Below are positions 14,756 to 28,170 of a DNA stretch of 64,000 nt, one piece after another (positions within the stretch are counted from its first letter, which is position 1; the number at the start of each line of letters is the position of its first letter). Origin of the DNA: Nemania diffusa (Eukaryota > Ascomycota > Sordariomycetes > Xylariales > Xylariaceae). Below the pieces are notes generated by a model that ran no database searches, was not told where the DNA came from, and saw nothing but the letters and a program-made list of their open reading frames with translations. The DNA is taken from contig JBBPUQ010000002.1 in the NCBI GenBank assembly GCA_038501195.1, forward strand, positions 3,100,001 through 3,164,000, read 5' to 3'. The translations under genes and the position numbers were made by a program.

Positions 14756-15304
14756 ATGCTTGGCTGCAGCAATACGTCCGACTCTAACACTAATATCCTA
14801 GACTTGGGCGATGTAGATGCAGACGGGGAACGAAACAACGCCAAAAACTATACCTTTATGGGTAAGAGAGAAGAGCATCCAGTTAGATCTCAAGGCTCGA
14901 CCTGGAAGGGCGGCGACGTATCACGCGCGAAGCTGATTTAATTCGACTAATTACACGAGGTAGCCAAGAAGCTCGCCTCACAACTCCAACGCTACGACGC
15001 GCCGCGCCAGACCTATCTAGGGCCCGGATGTTCCTTTCTTGTCACTACGAAAAGTTGCAGACTGTGCCTTTAGTTGAAATATACCCACTACTTCAGTACG
15101 AGGGAGGGGGGTGGTCGTCACTAATTATCACAACCAGGCCGTCGAAGCATACGGAACACTCAGCGAGATCCGTTTCAAGGCTGTAAGATCGTTGTGGAGA
15201 TTCCGGTAAACGAGGCCGGCCGACTCATGTTATTCACTATTGCTATTAGGAATATTATAGATAAGAGAGAAGTCAATACGAGATATATTGCGGCTAGTGG
15301 TTAG
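14756..15304 (+). pseudogene. Eroded coding relic, family unknown
   Basis: One frame runs from 14756 through two TAA stops (14939-14941 and 14948-14950) and stays open as LHEVAKKLASQLQRYDAPR up to a TAG at 15071-15073. A second frame resumes at 15120 (NQAVEAYGTLSEIRFK), and the first frame resumes at about 15182 (CKIVVEIPVNEAGRLM) up to a TAG at 15302-15304. Both TAA codons could be CAA codons changed by C-to-T mutation, as in RIP. Residue composition is protein-like across all blocks while the flanks are AT-rich, so this looks like a gene or transposon ORF broken by stops and two frameshifts. I do not recognise the family. Confidence 0.4.
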
Positions 15305-15637
15305 GCTATGTCACTGTTAAGGTTATAAGTGGTAAGAATTTATAAGAGCGGCGTTGAAACTTAAATGAGTATATTTTGAGGGGGGCTGGGTGTCTGGTTA
15401 GACTACTACAAGATGAAAAAAGAGCTATATACGATTGCAACAGTTATCGTATGCCCCTGATTTTCATACTTCGAGCTAGTTTGCAACTCGTGTAGGCCAA
15501 GGGCTCGGTAAGCTGCCACTGCAGCCTGACGTGAGCGCTGAGCGCTGCAATTCTTCAGCACTTACACGCCTAGATCCCTAGCAATAATCTTACATCCGTT
15601 ACGCGTTCTTCTTTACTTTTACCCTTGAATCAGGGAG
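15305..15637. other. Intergenic
   Basis: Short spacer with no open frame of note. The left end may be more of the eroded relic. Confidence 0.4.
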
Positions 15638-15935
15638 CTATTGTGTTCGCGGCGACGGTTTCTTTGGGTCCGTTCGGGATGTTTCCGCTGGGTTCGACTC
15701 TGTTCGTCTTCCAGGTACTTTATTAACACTCGGCATATGTTTAGTGTTCACATTGTTTTCAGCTGACTGCCGCGGGATGGCAATTAGTAAGACGAGAAGC
15801 GGAATGAATCTAAGGTAATTGTCTTTCGTTCGCACTTACGAGCTGGGGCGCCTCAAAAATACCGCTTGAGAACTCGGTGTTCGCCATCGCCTCCGACGCA
15901 CCGTCGAACATCTCGTTTGCGCTTTTTCTAGACAT
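15638..15935 (-). CDS. Small hypothetical protein, two exons
   Basis: Exons 15935-15840 and 15766-15638 join at phase 0 to give 74 residues, beginning MSRKSANEMFDGASEA and ending in a Pro/Thr/Lys/Arg-rich tail. The 73-nt intron has a strong donor GTAAGT, a branch site CTAAT and acceptor GGCAG. Reading through it gives an in-frame stop, so splicing is needed. There is no signal peptide, membrane segment or recognised domain; the second half is polar and probably disordered. A Met at 15998 in the same frame would add 21 residues. The good intron is the main support. It may instead be a fragment belonging to the neighbouring relic region. Confidence 0.35.
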
Positions 15936-16788
15936 TATGATGACTGATGGCGCGCGATGTGATATATCAACGTTGGTTTTGATACTGTTGTGAATCAATT
16001 AAACAATCGTCAACATTACACAAATTTGTCTTTCGCTTGTTTTATAAGAGCTGACTGCTCTACCTTTGGGTCGCCTTCTGCGGGGGACCTGCATAATCCC
16101 TACGCTTCTGACGATACATCTACGTCAGGCCGACAAAAGGCTACCAATCCATTAAAGCGTCCCCAAGTTTTAGGGGTTCTCGGGATTAGTCGTGCAGCGC
16201 TATGCCGTCAGACCGAATTTTCCCTCAGTGCTCCTAGATGAATTCCTTCGTGTTTGCTCACAGTAGGCATCTATACCCCTCATTTTTGATTTTCAAACGG
16301 AAGATAGAGTTCACCGGGGATCTTGTCACGACAGATAAATTTCTACTGAGAACAACGCGAGTGATAACTCGGCTAGGATGGGGTTGGGTGAATGCTGCTT
16401 AGGCGAGTCTTATACGCGTATTAGTCGATAAAGCCTGACATGAACAGCACAGCCGTTTGTGTAAAATAATATCCCTACCTAAGATATTAAGTTGATAATC
16501 AGCTCTTACAAAGATACCTAATTATACAACGAACTGTTATCTAGATAATATACGGGTTACACAGCATAATCTAAGTGAGATCGAATGCATGGTACACATG
16601 ATGTATCTTGCAGGAGTAGGCCTGGTATGGTGTGCGAAAATACAGCACTGTACCACTTATGCAGATTTTAGGGTATGCCAGTACAGCAGGCACTGTGGAT
16701 AGGTAGCTCTACAGAGTACAGCCACTGTAACCCCCGCCAACGTCTCCTGTAAACCTCTATCGTATTTATATATCTCCCAGTAGAGCAA
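15936..16788. other. Intergenic
   Basis: One 83-codon frame on the plus strand (15990-16241) has no domain or intron support. The right half is AT-rich with TAGATA/TACCTA motifs and probably includes the 3' UTR of the methyltransferase. Confidence 0.45.
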
Positions 16789-17550
16789 TTATAGTTTCTT
16801 CGTAGCCTTTACCATGGCTAAACCAGGTTGTTTGAGGAATGACTCCCACATTTTTGGGTTCTCCTTGACGACTTGGGCATTCTCGTACGGCTCAGTCTGT
16901 ACGTCAACTAGCCCAAATTTCTCATAAATTTCCGTAGAGCCAGAGTATGTCGCTTCCATGCTCGTGGCCTCGATGTCGCTCCCAAAGTCGTTGAAGGCGT
17001 ACCGGAACTTGAGTCCGCCGGGGATTTCCTCGAAGTCCTTGAAGACGACGCCCAGCTCTCCCGATACCATGGCTGGCGCGCGGGGGTCACAGCACCTAAC
17101 GCCGAAAAACCGGCCGCCAGGCTTCAGATACGATGTGATGTTCTGAAGCATGCCCTCAAGCACCGCCATGCTATCCGCGTGGTCGAGAGGCCAGTGAGCC
17201 ATGACGATATCGTATTGGGGTCGTAGAGGCAGATGATCCAGCGGCTTCGAGATGTCCGCCTCGAACCAGCGGATCACGTCGCGGTTTAAGCTTGCCTCCG
17301 CTTCCTGGCCCACAAGCATCATCTCCTGGGATATGTCGACGATATCTACTGCCACTGCGCCGGCATCGATAGCAAACCGGGCCTTGATACCTGAGCCACC
17401 AGCTAGGTCGAGAACAGAGGCCCCCGGAGCAGCGCCCAGCGCTGAGACGAAGAGCTCCGAGTCGATTCGCACAAACGGGTTGCCGGTGGTCCAGAAGGAA
17501 TCATACTTAGCGGCTTCCGCGGCGTATTCGACCTTCACAACATCTGCCAT
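16789..17550 (-). CDS. Class I SAM-dependent methyltransferase
   Basis: Predicted soluble methyltransferase of 253 residues. Motif I, LDLAGGSG (47-54), is the glycine-rich SAM-binding loop. It is followed by IVDIS at the acidic end of strand 2, WFEADISK for the motif II region, YDIVMAHWPLDH for motif III/IV, and LKPGGRFFGV for post-motif. These give a full Rossmann core of the UbiE/Methyltransf_25 kind. The C-terminal third may cover the substrate pocket (IPGGLKFRYAF). No intron is needed. I chose MADVVKVEY as the start; an in-frame Met at 17577 would add nine residues. It stands alone at the edge of a gene-poor stretch, with no visible partner genes, so the substrate is unknown. Such stand-alone enzymes often act on small molecules. 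Confidence 0.82.
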   Translation of the reverse strand: MADVVKVEYAAEAAKYDSFWTTGNPFVRIDSELFVSALGAAPGASVLDLAGGSGIKARFAIDAGAVAVDIVDISQEMMLVGQEAEASLNRDVIRWFEADISKPLDHLPLRPQYDIVMAHWPLDHADSMAVLEGMLQNITSYLKPGGRFFGVRCCDPRAPAMVSGELGVVFKDFEEIPGGLKFRYAFNDFGSDIEATSMEATYSGSTEIYEKFGLVDVQTEPYENAQVVKENPKMWESFLKQPGLAMVKATKKL

Positions 17551-20500
17551 GATTTTAACGTTTAATAGGCTTCTCACAGAATAATTTAAACTGCAGTAGG
17601 GAGCAGTTGGATACGAGATACATACGGCGATTAAATATCCAGTCTAGCTTTCGCGAACCGATCATCTGACTGGTTCACATGAGGGGAAGTTGCAACTCTC
17701 CACGAATGACATTTGGCTTGTTGAAATATGGGGGAATTGAAAATGAAATAGCGCATCTGCAGATTGCGTCGTCTCTATGCAGGGCAACAATTTCGGGGTC
17801 CGAAAGCTACGCTGGCAAGTCAAATGACACGCAGGTTGAGCGCAATACCCAGTACCAAATGCCCAAGATCGTAGAACCGTCGATAGGTATACCTAGGTAT
17901 GCTGTCAGGGCTACGTAGTTCAACCTTGCAACGTCACTTCCAGGCGGCAGCTAAAACCCCAAAGACAGATGTAGTAGATCTGACGTCGTTCTAGATACGA
18001 ACACCCATACATATCTATTTGCTTATATCGGCGCCAGATCTAGATAAGGTGCACATGAATTCGATCCAAGGAGTGATCAAGATTGGCATTTGAGCTTATT
18101 GGCGGCTATCTCGCATATATACCAAGTATAAACCTCCATTTTTCTTGCAGATCACCTACTCGGTATCGTATGGGCTCATAATACTCTATGCAAGTTAGAT
18201 GCTATCTCGAGAATACTTAGGAGCAGCATAGTCAATCGTTGTCCGAAAAGAAACAGTGTGAGTTTTCTGAGCATATACACTCGCGAGCAGAGGTTACCAA
18301 CGTACCCTCTATCATTCCTTTTGCTTTTTCGTACGCTTCTTCGCGCTTTCGGCACTGATCTGACGAGTCTCCATATAACTACGGCCGTGTTAGCTACGAT
18401 GAGCATGCTCCATGCCTTTCTTTTATCAACTTGATCTACATAACTTATGTATAATAATTGAAAGGCATTTTATGTTGCGGTTTTAGAGAGCCATAAGATC
18501 TGCTCTATTAAATTTTGAATTTAAGTGTCTCTTGATAGACCCTAAGGCTTCGTTCGATAATCTCGGCAGGTAATTGGAATAAGAGCGAAAGAAAAATAAA
18601 AAGGCAAACACGCTAGCCTAGGGATATTAATACCCTCTTGGTTGCCTGGACATCTTTCGGGAGTGTTTGGTTCTTGGTGTTTTCTCGGCGGAGTGAGGGA
18701 GGTGAACGGCGATATTCGCTTAGGTTCCAAGAGTCGATACTTACCCCATCCATGTATCTTAGATCCGCTGCTTCCTAAACCCACCAATCCCGATGGTAGT
18801 AAACGACCTTGGGTTAGGGTAGCTTTATCGAAGCTGCTAGGCTCCAAGGCCTGACTGGATACGGGTTCGATTGTAAATCCCCTCGCCTACGCAGCCACGT
18901 TATCTGGTCAACGGACACAAGCCAAACCTGCGCATGCGCCCTCTGTCTGTGGAGATTTAAGGGTCAAGCATATCTTGACTTTGAGCTCATCGTTGCAGAA
19001 CCTAACTAATCAATCGCTAACTCAATTGGTTAGACTGGATTATCTTAGCATATTAGCTTTCGCTTAAGCTAGGAGAGGATGGACTGGCGATGTTGGGGAC
19101 TAATTCGACGATAGCCTATATGCCTTTAACCAATATCCTACAGAGCGTCAAAGACGCCCCGAAGCCCCAGTTCACCGCCGAGAACGGTCTGGAGACGGTA
19201 AAAGGACCTAGAAAGCACCTAGCATCGAGCGACCCCCTTTACCAATGAAGGAGCATCCCAAGTGCGATGCGCAGGTGTTCGCGTCTAAAGGCCTTCGTAG
19301 GAATGCGACGGTAAGTAATACCCAGGGTTGTTTTCTTCTGGTTTTAGTTATGCTAAAAGAATAACGAGTCTTGATAAATTAGTATGAAGTCTTCTACATT
19401 TTAGAGAAACTCACTGAACGGATGCATTATGCAGATTACTGGCTCTGAATGCCTGATTGGGCCGTTGTTGATTAGAGACTTCATTAGGATCTACGCTCCA
19501 ACAATATTCCTCTGGTCGATATACACAGAGTGTCAATGATATCAACCTCGCTCGAAAGTTCACGGATGGAATGGAACAGAGATTCAAAGCTCACGACGGA
19601 ACCCGACCTGTTATATTACCGACATAACTTGAGATTGTTAAAATGAGGTCTCTTGCAAACACCCTACACCCAGCGTAGTCCGTTTTAGATGAGTTGTTCA
19701 ACTAGCCCGATGTCACGACGGCTATCTCCGATCCCTAGACTAATAGCGTTATCACTGTCGCGACTCTCATCGACAACGAGGTTCTGTAACCAAAGACGGG
19801 GAATGAAATAGTAATGATTCCGTGATTCCGTTCTGCTTTGCGTCTTATCATGCCAGTATATTTTTCCTTTGCAATCGTCACCGCCGAGTGCGGTGTCAAT
19901 ATACTCGAGAAGTACGTACTATATCTCTAAAAGGGGATAGACACGTAACCGAATCTCTATAGGAAAGAACCTTGATAACTTATGTGAACTCGGAACACAT
20001 GCAAACACTCGAGTAGCCATGAGCGCCCTCAACTTCCAGTCTCGGCTGGTGTATTGCCAGGCAGCCCCTTAGTTGTCTCATCACGGCCCTCCCGGTTTTC
20101 AGCTGCTTGGTGCTCTACTGCGCATACTGGTGTCTGGTCTTAGGCTCGAAGCTGTGAGTGAGCGTCACATTATCACCTCCACTTTGATAATCTTGATAAT
20201 CCCATAGCCCGATACGGATTTCATACACTCTAGCTTGGCAATGAGCCATTCATCGTGGGATATCAGCCGAGAATGAAGAGAAAGTCTAAATGATTTCATC
20301 CTCCAAACAAGCATGTCAGCATGATATCTCGCTAAGGACAGACCGGTCTGGCATGTGCTCGTGGAACAACCACGATGCAGTCAGCTTAGGCACGCTAGCT
20401 TGACCGGGCGAGAATATCTCTCACATTATCGAGCATGAGTGGCTTGGGAACCGTGACGAGTTTGGAAAGAAAGAAGAGAAAGAAGCGCGATCATAGGTCG

Positions 20501-21300
20501 GATGGCTAGCGTTCGAGCGCTAGGCAAATTGCGCATAAGTCCGTCAAGGAACAGACCGCAATGCAGCTAACAGCCGAAAGACAGCTTCAAACATGACGAC
20601 GATATCACTGGACCAACCGATCTACGCACGCCCTTGTCACATCTCTACATCGTGAAGGTGGTATAGGTACCGGCTATTCCTGCCCCTGGCAACGGTCGGA
20701 GAACAACGTCCCTCTCCGCCTCAGATAGCGATGGACAATATAGAACATAGGCTAAGGCGTGCGCCAGTACACGTCGTGCTTAGCATATTCAAAATATGGC
20801 AAGGTTTATATCACCAACAGGTGCAGTTTATCATGGCCTCATTCTTACAAGCGGGAGCAATATCCCGTGTTTACTGGGCTATATCGATATCAAAGGTTAG
20901 GAGAAGGCAAATAAGGACGGAGATAGAGAGGGCGGGAGAGAGATAGATGGGGTAAGGGTGAAGGGGGGAAGACGACGGCGGACGAGGACGAAGAGGACAG
21001 GAAAGCGACTCACGATGATGTCGGGAGGTGACAGTGGGGGGCCTCGCCCGCCCCAGATATTGAAATCCCGCTATTCTTGGCTCTGCTGAAACCTCACGGG
21101 CCGCCCGACTATATCACAGTGTCACATGAGCTGTGCCGCCGTGGGTTTGGTGGTAAGGCGTCATCGTCGCCAGCATATCTGCTGAGTCGAACGGTGCGGC
21201 TTCACACACGACATGCGCTCGATCCCGCTATACCCGGAGAAGAGTGTCCTCGTAGATAATAGGTGCCGGGTGTTATCAGATTTGGGTTCAATGAGTGCTG
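17551..21300. other. Gene-poor region, left part
   Basis: No complete gene seen. Short protein-like fragments occur, for example at 19090-19250 (a frame of about 50 codons) and 19540-19800 (several pieces broken by TAA/TAG). They suggest eroded coding DNA, but I recognise no family. A purine-rich (GA) tract lies at about 20900-21010. Confidence 0.4.
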
Positions 21301-21340
21301 CCTATTCTGTACGTATGTACAGCACGCGAGGCGAGGCGAG

Positions 21341-21445
21341 ATAGGTAGGTAGGTAGGTAAGTAAGCCTACCTAGGTATCTAAGGCCGGTCTATGTACGTA
21401 GGCCGGTAGGTAAGGTATGTAGATAGGGAGGGAGGTAGGTGTCTA
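21341..21445. repeat. (AGGT)n microsatellite and related motifs
   Basis: ATAGGTAGGTAGGTAGGTAA followed by CTACCTAGGTATCT, GGCCGGTAGGTAAGG and GGGAGGGAGGTAGGTG units. Confidence 0.75.
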
Positions 21446-21893
21446 GGGTAGCTACAAAATAATCTTTGTTAAACGGCCTACTGCCGCCGTACGCGGTATG
21501 TTGGCAGTAGGCAAGCACATACCTAGATAGTTACGGGGTGGGCGCGAAGCGAAAATTACTACACCAATGTTGCTCTAGCTCGAGTTTGTGGAACTTACGG
21601 GGCCATAGGAGTGAGCTAATGCGCACTCACATGCTGCATGGATGGATGGGCAAATCGGCACTAGTGCAGTCTAGATAGGCCGCGGTTCATACCGTATACG
21701 CTACCTAACTACCTACTTAGTGTAGCTTGTAGCTCGTAGCTTACTTATACGTATACCAGGTAGGTAGTATATTGCATGAGCATGCCGAGAGAGACTTGAA
21801 GATGAAAGGAGCTTCCTGTCCTATAGGCTGTCTCTTCATCTACACATATACCTACCATTGAACCTACCATTGAATCTTTCCCTACATGGTAGA

Positions 21894-21960
21894 ACTACCT
21901 ACCTACCTACCTATTATAGGTACCTACTTACAGTAGCTAGCTACCTAGCTAGCTAAACTG
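21894..21960. repeat. (CTAC)n / GCTA motif cluster
   Basis: CTACCTACCTACCTACC followed by TATAGGTACCTACTTACAG and GCTAGCTACCTAGCTAGCTA. Confidence 0.75.
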
Positions 21961-24900
21961 TACTTTTTTACACTACAACACTGCCGCTATACTACACTAT
22001 ATCACAATAGTCCGGGTATAGACGGGGCATTTCTTACTCTCGAAGATCGGGATGATCAGACGTTGCAATTCGCCAATTCATTCGTAAAAGTAAAAATAAA
22101 AAACGCCTTGAAAGGCACGTTGTAGATCGTATGAGGTCGACCCATCGATCGGCTATCTACTTGCCTACATACCTACATACTTACTTACCTGTACGTACAA
22201 TACAATACGTATACGCATACAGCAGAAGCAGAGATTTGGTTTCGTACTTACAGTCACGGCATGCCCCCACGGACAACAAACTTTTGAGACCCTGGCTCCC
22301 AGCACCGGGTTTTCGTTACCGGATACGGCGGGAATCGGTTCCGTATGCAGGGAGGGAGCGGGCTGATCGATCTTGTTCGTTCCTCAGCACCCCGAATAGG
22401 TAGGTATGTGTAGAATGGAGAAATAAACGATAGCACACTGGCTCAAATGCCGTTAGCGAGACACGTTTTTGCGCAACCAATAACACGCCAGCTCCGGGTC
22501 GATACAAAATACAGAGGTACATATCTGCCAAGCCTTTTTTTTTTCAAGCAATTGTATTCTATGTACAGAGTATAAGCTCGCCCGAAATAATTGTTTTCAT
22601 ATCATAGCTGTCCGTTAAAGGGGGAAAAGGTACTAATCCTCGTTTCATCTATACTTGATTCGGTGTAGTATTGCTTCTCAGGTTAAAATTGTACCAGTCC
22701 GTCTCTAGTGTGGTAGCCTATCCATTGCACAGAATATCCAATGCTGATTTGCTATATTGCATTAGGGTGAGTCGCCCCTCGACTTGATGGTGTTGATTGT
22801 GCGAGGGGAGTACATAGAGTACATACGGTGGCTGCGTCCTAGGTGTCCGATCAATGGGCGAGGCGCTTCGGCGCTGTATCTTCGTGAATCGACGTAGTAT
22901 CGAGAGCATGTTATTGAACCAAAGAGTCTTGATCGACCCACTAGCCAGCAGAAGTATTCTAGAAAATTTTGCATGCTCCTTGCATAGACGTCAGGGGCGA
23001 ATTAGAACACAATCCGCGGGCGAGAATTCGGATTGTCGGCAGATGCGGCAGCAATTCTGTTGGCAGTTCATTCCCCCCCTTCCCGTCAGTCGCGCCATAG
23101 CCATCGAAGCCCTTCTCTGCTGAGCTGTTCTCCTCGGAGAGGAGGCACACTCTATCGTTTCTACTAGTGACGCAAGCACTCATGTGGTGTGCCGATTCCA
23201 CGGCTGGCGACGGAAGCATTTAGCAGCAATTGACTACTATCGTCGTCGCGCTGTCCACGGTAAGCTCAGCCAGTAAAGTGCTACCACCTATCAGGAGTTG
23301 CCACGCGCACTACATGCGCTTGAAAGTCAGATAGAAGTTAACCTGGTTTGTGCCTCGAGGGGCGGCCTCCTTCAGGGACGGCTACTACGGTGACATTCCG
23401 GCAGGGCATGAAGTTTTCTTTCTTTCTTTGGTGAGCAACGGCCGTTGCATGTCGCTTGGATCGGCTGCTCGGGATCTCTGTTTGGTCATGTGAAATAGGC
23501 TATTTGAAGGTCAAAATACGACTTCGTGTACCAAGATGTTGCATGTTGACATGAATAAAATTGTAAGAGGTGTTAGAAGGCGAACCTATTCCGTTGCTTC
23601 TGACCGTCGCTCTCCGTCACTGGCAACATCGCCCGGGCTTGGTTTCATGCATGCGAATTTCGAAAATATCTGGCTTCTAGCCGCCTGGCTGAGCATATGC
23701 TGGTGCATTTGCAGCTTGGCGGCCAAATATCCCGCTCGCGGTCAAGTCAGTCAAGGGTCTTCATAGGTTTCAAGGCGTATTCGCTTTCTTTTGGCCAGAT
23801 TTCGGCCAATAGGTGGCAGACAGGGGGTAGATAGAGAGCTATCGTGAGACAACGAATTGATCATTTCCAGGAAACAGGCTGCCAGAGAGCCCTCGGGCCC
23901 GTTGACTCACGGATATCAAGGATCATGCAACGCTAGAAAATTAGGCATATGGCTTTCTGTCGGTTGCATCGAAATTAGCTAACCTGCACATTTCGGAGAA
24001 CATAAGACCGGCCTAGTTGCGATCGGCTGTGATATATAGATGGGTTGACGATCACTCGTCCTACCAAGTATGACCCAAGCTTAGGAACAATGGAGGGCTC
24101 GCAGTCTAGTAATGCCATTAGACAGTTGCTCTCTCAAACTCTGATGAGGCTCTCTAGTGGCTAGGCAATGACATACATTCCTTTAACAGGCTGGTAACGA
24201 ATATCGAGCCTTCAAGTGCCCGCGGGCACTCTTACTGCTTACAGGCGCTTGTAGTGGAGTAGATGGAAACGTGGCTGTGGGCAGAAAGTTGACAGCTATG
24301 CAAGGATGATTGCAGAAGGAGAAAGAATTGCCGAATATCGAAGTAATCATCGCGTGCGTCGATGGATACGCTTGGTGTCCCGGCCAATCACACAGGAACA
24401 AGCCGTGAAATGTCAGTGATTCGCATGTCAGTTCGGTTTCGTGCAGTCGGCTGCTTGCATGCCTTGGAAGATCAGCAACGCGTTCCCCTAGCAAATGGTC
24501 TCTGGAAGCTACAAGGGCTTCTCGCCATAGCATCGACCGATATTGCTATGTAAGTTCTCTCGACCATGACAAGGCTACGAAGTCACCATTAGCATAAGTA
24601 CGTATCTGAAAAACCCATACCTCGGCTCATATCTACGTCAGCATCAATACGGCTTCACCGCTCCTCCATGGGGCCATAGTATGGACTTGTTAAATTTCGA
24701 TCACTCATGTGCCACCTACACCTCCAATCAAACATGTGAAGAGCACAATGGCATAGCCCGCCGGGGCTCCTTCTAGCGGCTGATGAAACAGCCTCTCACT
24801 GATTGGAATCCCGATCTTCGGATGCCCGCGACTGGGCAATGGAGAATAACGAACTGGCGTGATGATATCCCATCTCCGGCAGCCCGAGGCAGCCTTTCGC

Positions 24901-26019
24901 TGAAGTATTGCGGTCCAATTTTGCCCTTTCTTTGACGTCTGTATAGGAGTGTGTAAGTCCGCCCGAAACATGAAGATTATTGGCTTGTCACAGGGCGTAC
25001 GTCGTGGTACAAGGAGGAGCCTCCGGGCTCGCCCTGCTCATACTGCGTAGCCTCGAAGACACCCCCATCCATACAAGGCGGGCGCGGGCCGAATGTTTGA
25101 GTGCTTTGAATGCCTGTCTGTAGAATTCTGCTTACCGGAAGTTGTCATGTAACGAGGCAGCCTAACGCTGCTGCGGTTGCCCCATCTTGGCAGAGAGAGA
25201 TATATCGGTCTTGACCTAAAGCTGCATGCATACCGTAGGCTAGATGGGCAGTCCCTACGACCGAGTCCTGTCTCTAGAGTCACGCTGCACTTAACCAGCC
25301 AAATAAACAGCGATCTATTGACAATAATAATAATAATAAAAAGGCACGGGGAAAGACGTCGATTCTACCTAGGGAGTAAATCTACTCACTACCGAGGTAC
25401 TCGTTTCGCAAGGCTTTTCCCTATATGGGGTAGTTTTAAATATGTACGTGTATGTATGTAGGTCAGCATGACTGTCGATCGGTCACCTCTTGATAGGCCC
25501 CCATGATGGTATCTACCTACATAGTATAGTAGAAATGCAGAAAGCCACTATAGACGGGACCGACTGATCCTAAACATCGGCATAAGGTCGGGTCGAAATG
25601 CATCCCCTACCTACATAGTAGATAGAGAGACCGGACTCGACGGCATTTAGGACTTGAGGTGTGCCGATAGACCCGAGCCAGGCGCTTAAGCAGCTGCAGT
25701 GCGACTTGTGCTGGTATGTTGCGTAGGTATCTAGACTAGATACAATCATGATGTCTAGTGCGGAGTACCAACCCACGGACGTTCCTATTTCGAAGTAGGG
25801 CTGGCCATCATCATTGTGCACAAGCTACCTGGGTAGCGTACCTGGTTATTTTAGGTACGCCGTTTTAGGTACATGAAAAAAAACCGATTGGCGCCAGGGG
25901 TCCTGTCTACCCTGCTGTAGGTACGTACACAATGTACCTACACTACACCGTAACTCTGGGAATCTACTACGGTATTCTATACTGCATGTCTATCAGTAGA
26001 GACGTTACATACTTGGAAA

Positions 26020-26053
26020 CCAAGTGCCAAGTGCCAAGTGCCAAGTGCCAAGT
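26020..26053. repeat. 7-bp tandem repeat (CCAAGTG) x about 5
   Basis: Perfect head-to-tail copies of CCAAGTG, ending in CCAAGTC. Isolated in the gene-poor region. Confidence 0.9.
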
Positions 26054-28170
26054 CTACGGAGATGTATGTAGGTACTAGGTAGACTAAGGTATGCACATTA
26101 CCGATCTGGAGGTTTGCTATTCGAATGCTGGCTGTAGCAAGGTACAAGTAGGTAGCTACCTAAGCTCAACCCCCCCTATTCGGTATGCGCTTCATATTAT
26201 GTAGCTCGGTTAGCTTGGTTGAGGCAGCGGCTTTTATTTTGTGTGTAGGGAGATATTCCATGCGCAGACATAATAACTCTTTGTTCTATATATGGACATG
26301 GTTAATAGTTTATAATCGCTGACTAAGTTGTCCTTAGCTGTGCTACTTACGTATGTCTACTGTGTATACCTATGCGTATCGCATCTAGATACGCATACGC
26401 TAGCATCTACTCCCTTGTCGGTAACGTACATAAAATACCTCTTCGCCTATTCTGTTTGCACTAATCACCCATACGTCTCAGGACTGCTCGCTGCTCACTC
26501 GCTAGCTAACCAACCAGGGTCTCCGTGAAGCTTCATGCCTCCTAGAGTAGGGATATACTTATAGAACATGCAGACAGAGACGGGGATGGAAACGGGTGGA
26601 CTCGTGGCTCAGCATGGGTAAGTTGCTTGGTGTCTTTGAGGCTGCCATAACTCGATCGCCTTGTTTCACCTCCGGCCAACCAGACGAAAGAGATGAGCTC
26701 CCCACGAAGCTAGAGGTCTGACGAGGCACAAAACTGGAGTCATGACGTTGTGACTGCCTGTCCTACACGCCACAGCATCGACATCGGAGGGTTTCGAAGC
26801 ATGGTAGTAGTGGAAACCTATTCAACTTCATGAAGGGTAACTGCAGACAACTCGGTTATTGGTGGTTTGATCGCTCTGTAGGAATATCATGCCTTATTAT
26901 TTTATATATAGTATCAAGTGCTGTTGATGGGCATGTGGATTTGCCTTAGGAACAAATTTCAGAGCGTAGATACTTGGGATGGTAACGCTGGGCTACCTAC
27001 ATGGTGTAGGTCCTATTGATATATTGGTGTACTTATGATCTTCGTCACCACTCGTTAGTGGGGCGGGGCTGTTTAAGATCTTAACTGTGTTAGCGTAACT
27101 GTTATTAGAACACCTATATTCTGTAGAGCTGTATATACAGTATTTCATATACTGTACTATTCGTGACCCATCCTACTGGTTATCCCCAGTTGGTTCAGCT
27201 GTAACACTACAGAATACTACAGTAGGTACAGACTCGAGCTAGGTATTATTATGCAGGTCTTGCATATCTAAGTTACCAAATCTACAACAACAAATCGACT
27301 AAGGGCTTTAGCTTGTGGCTGGCGCACGCTTTTCTTGTTAAGCACCTCGCATACTTAAAAATTAAAGGGGGAAAGTTCACTAGATTGTTCTCAAGAAGAA
27401 AAGACACTCCTAAACGCCACACCGCTGCAGTATACTATAGTAAGCCTAGGTAGTAGTATAGGTATCTGTTTTGTGCCCATTCGCAATTTCTCATGGTGTT
27501 CGTATGCAACCTGGTATTAATTGACATTCCCATGCATCTAAGGATTCACAATACTGCACCCGGCAGATCTTGACTAGGTGGACCTAATATACATGGTGGA
27601 TGCGTATGCTGTTTGGTGTACAGTACTGTCTGTACCCAGGGACTTTATAACGGCACCCCAAAACACAGGGAGGCAGGCATTGTATCTACATACTGCGTAC
27701 CTACACATATGTACGTAGTATTAGATAGAACGGGTCTAATATAGGTGGATCCTATGCACGTACAACAACAGCACTCGTGGTATTACAGGTGGTCGGTATG
27801 TGGCAGCACTTACATACAACCTGAGCTTTAGTCTAGCTCTGTCTGTACACGGATAATTTATCGGCTTGGATTTATCACCTTACCTGTCTTTTCCTTCCAC
27901 CACCAGGTACTTATCTCGGTATGGCCAGGGGGAGCTGGGCAGGGCTAGGCTGGGCTGTGGGGGAGCCAGATGTACAGGTACATTGTCTCCATTCTTTCTC
28001 ATCCCATCATTCTCCCCTCGACCAGAGAGTAAGTATCTAGTGTACATGAGGTACAGAATAATGTATTTTGTAAGTAAGTAACCTAAGTAATTTTTTTTAT
28101 TGACCCCTGGCCCTGGCTATACCTGGCCTGGCCGACTGACTACGTACCTGGCTGGACTGACGATGGGCAC

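Noticed and set aside
18855..18885. GGTTCGATT, resembling a tRNA B box (also near 30141)
   Set aside because: The following bases do not complete the B box or a T-arm, and no A box or cloverleaf is found upstream.
21341..21960. Regular short repeats that could suggest a CRISPR-like array
   Set aside because: Units are 4-8 bp microsatellite motifs without constant spacers; the genome is eukaryotic.
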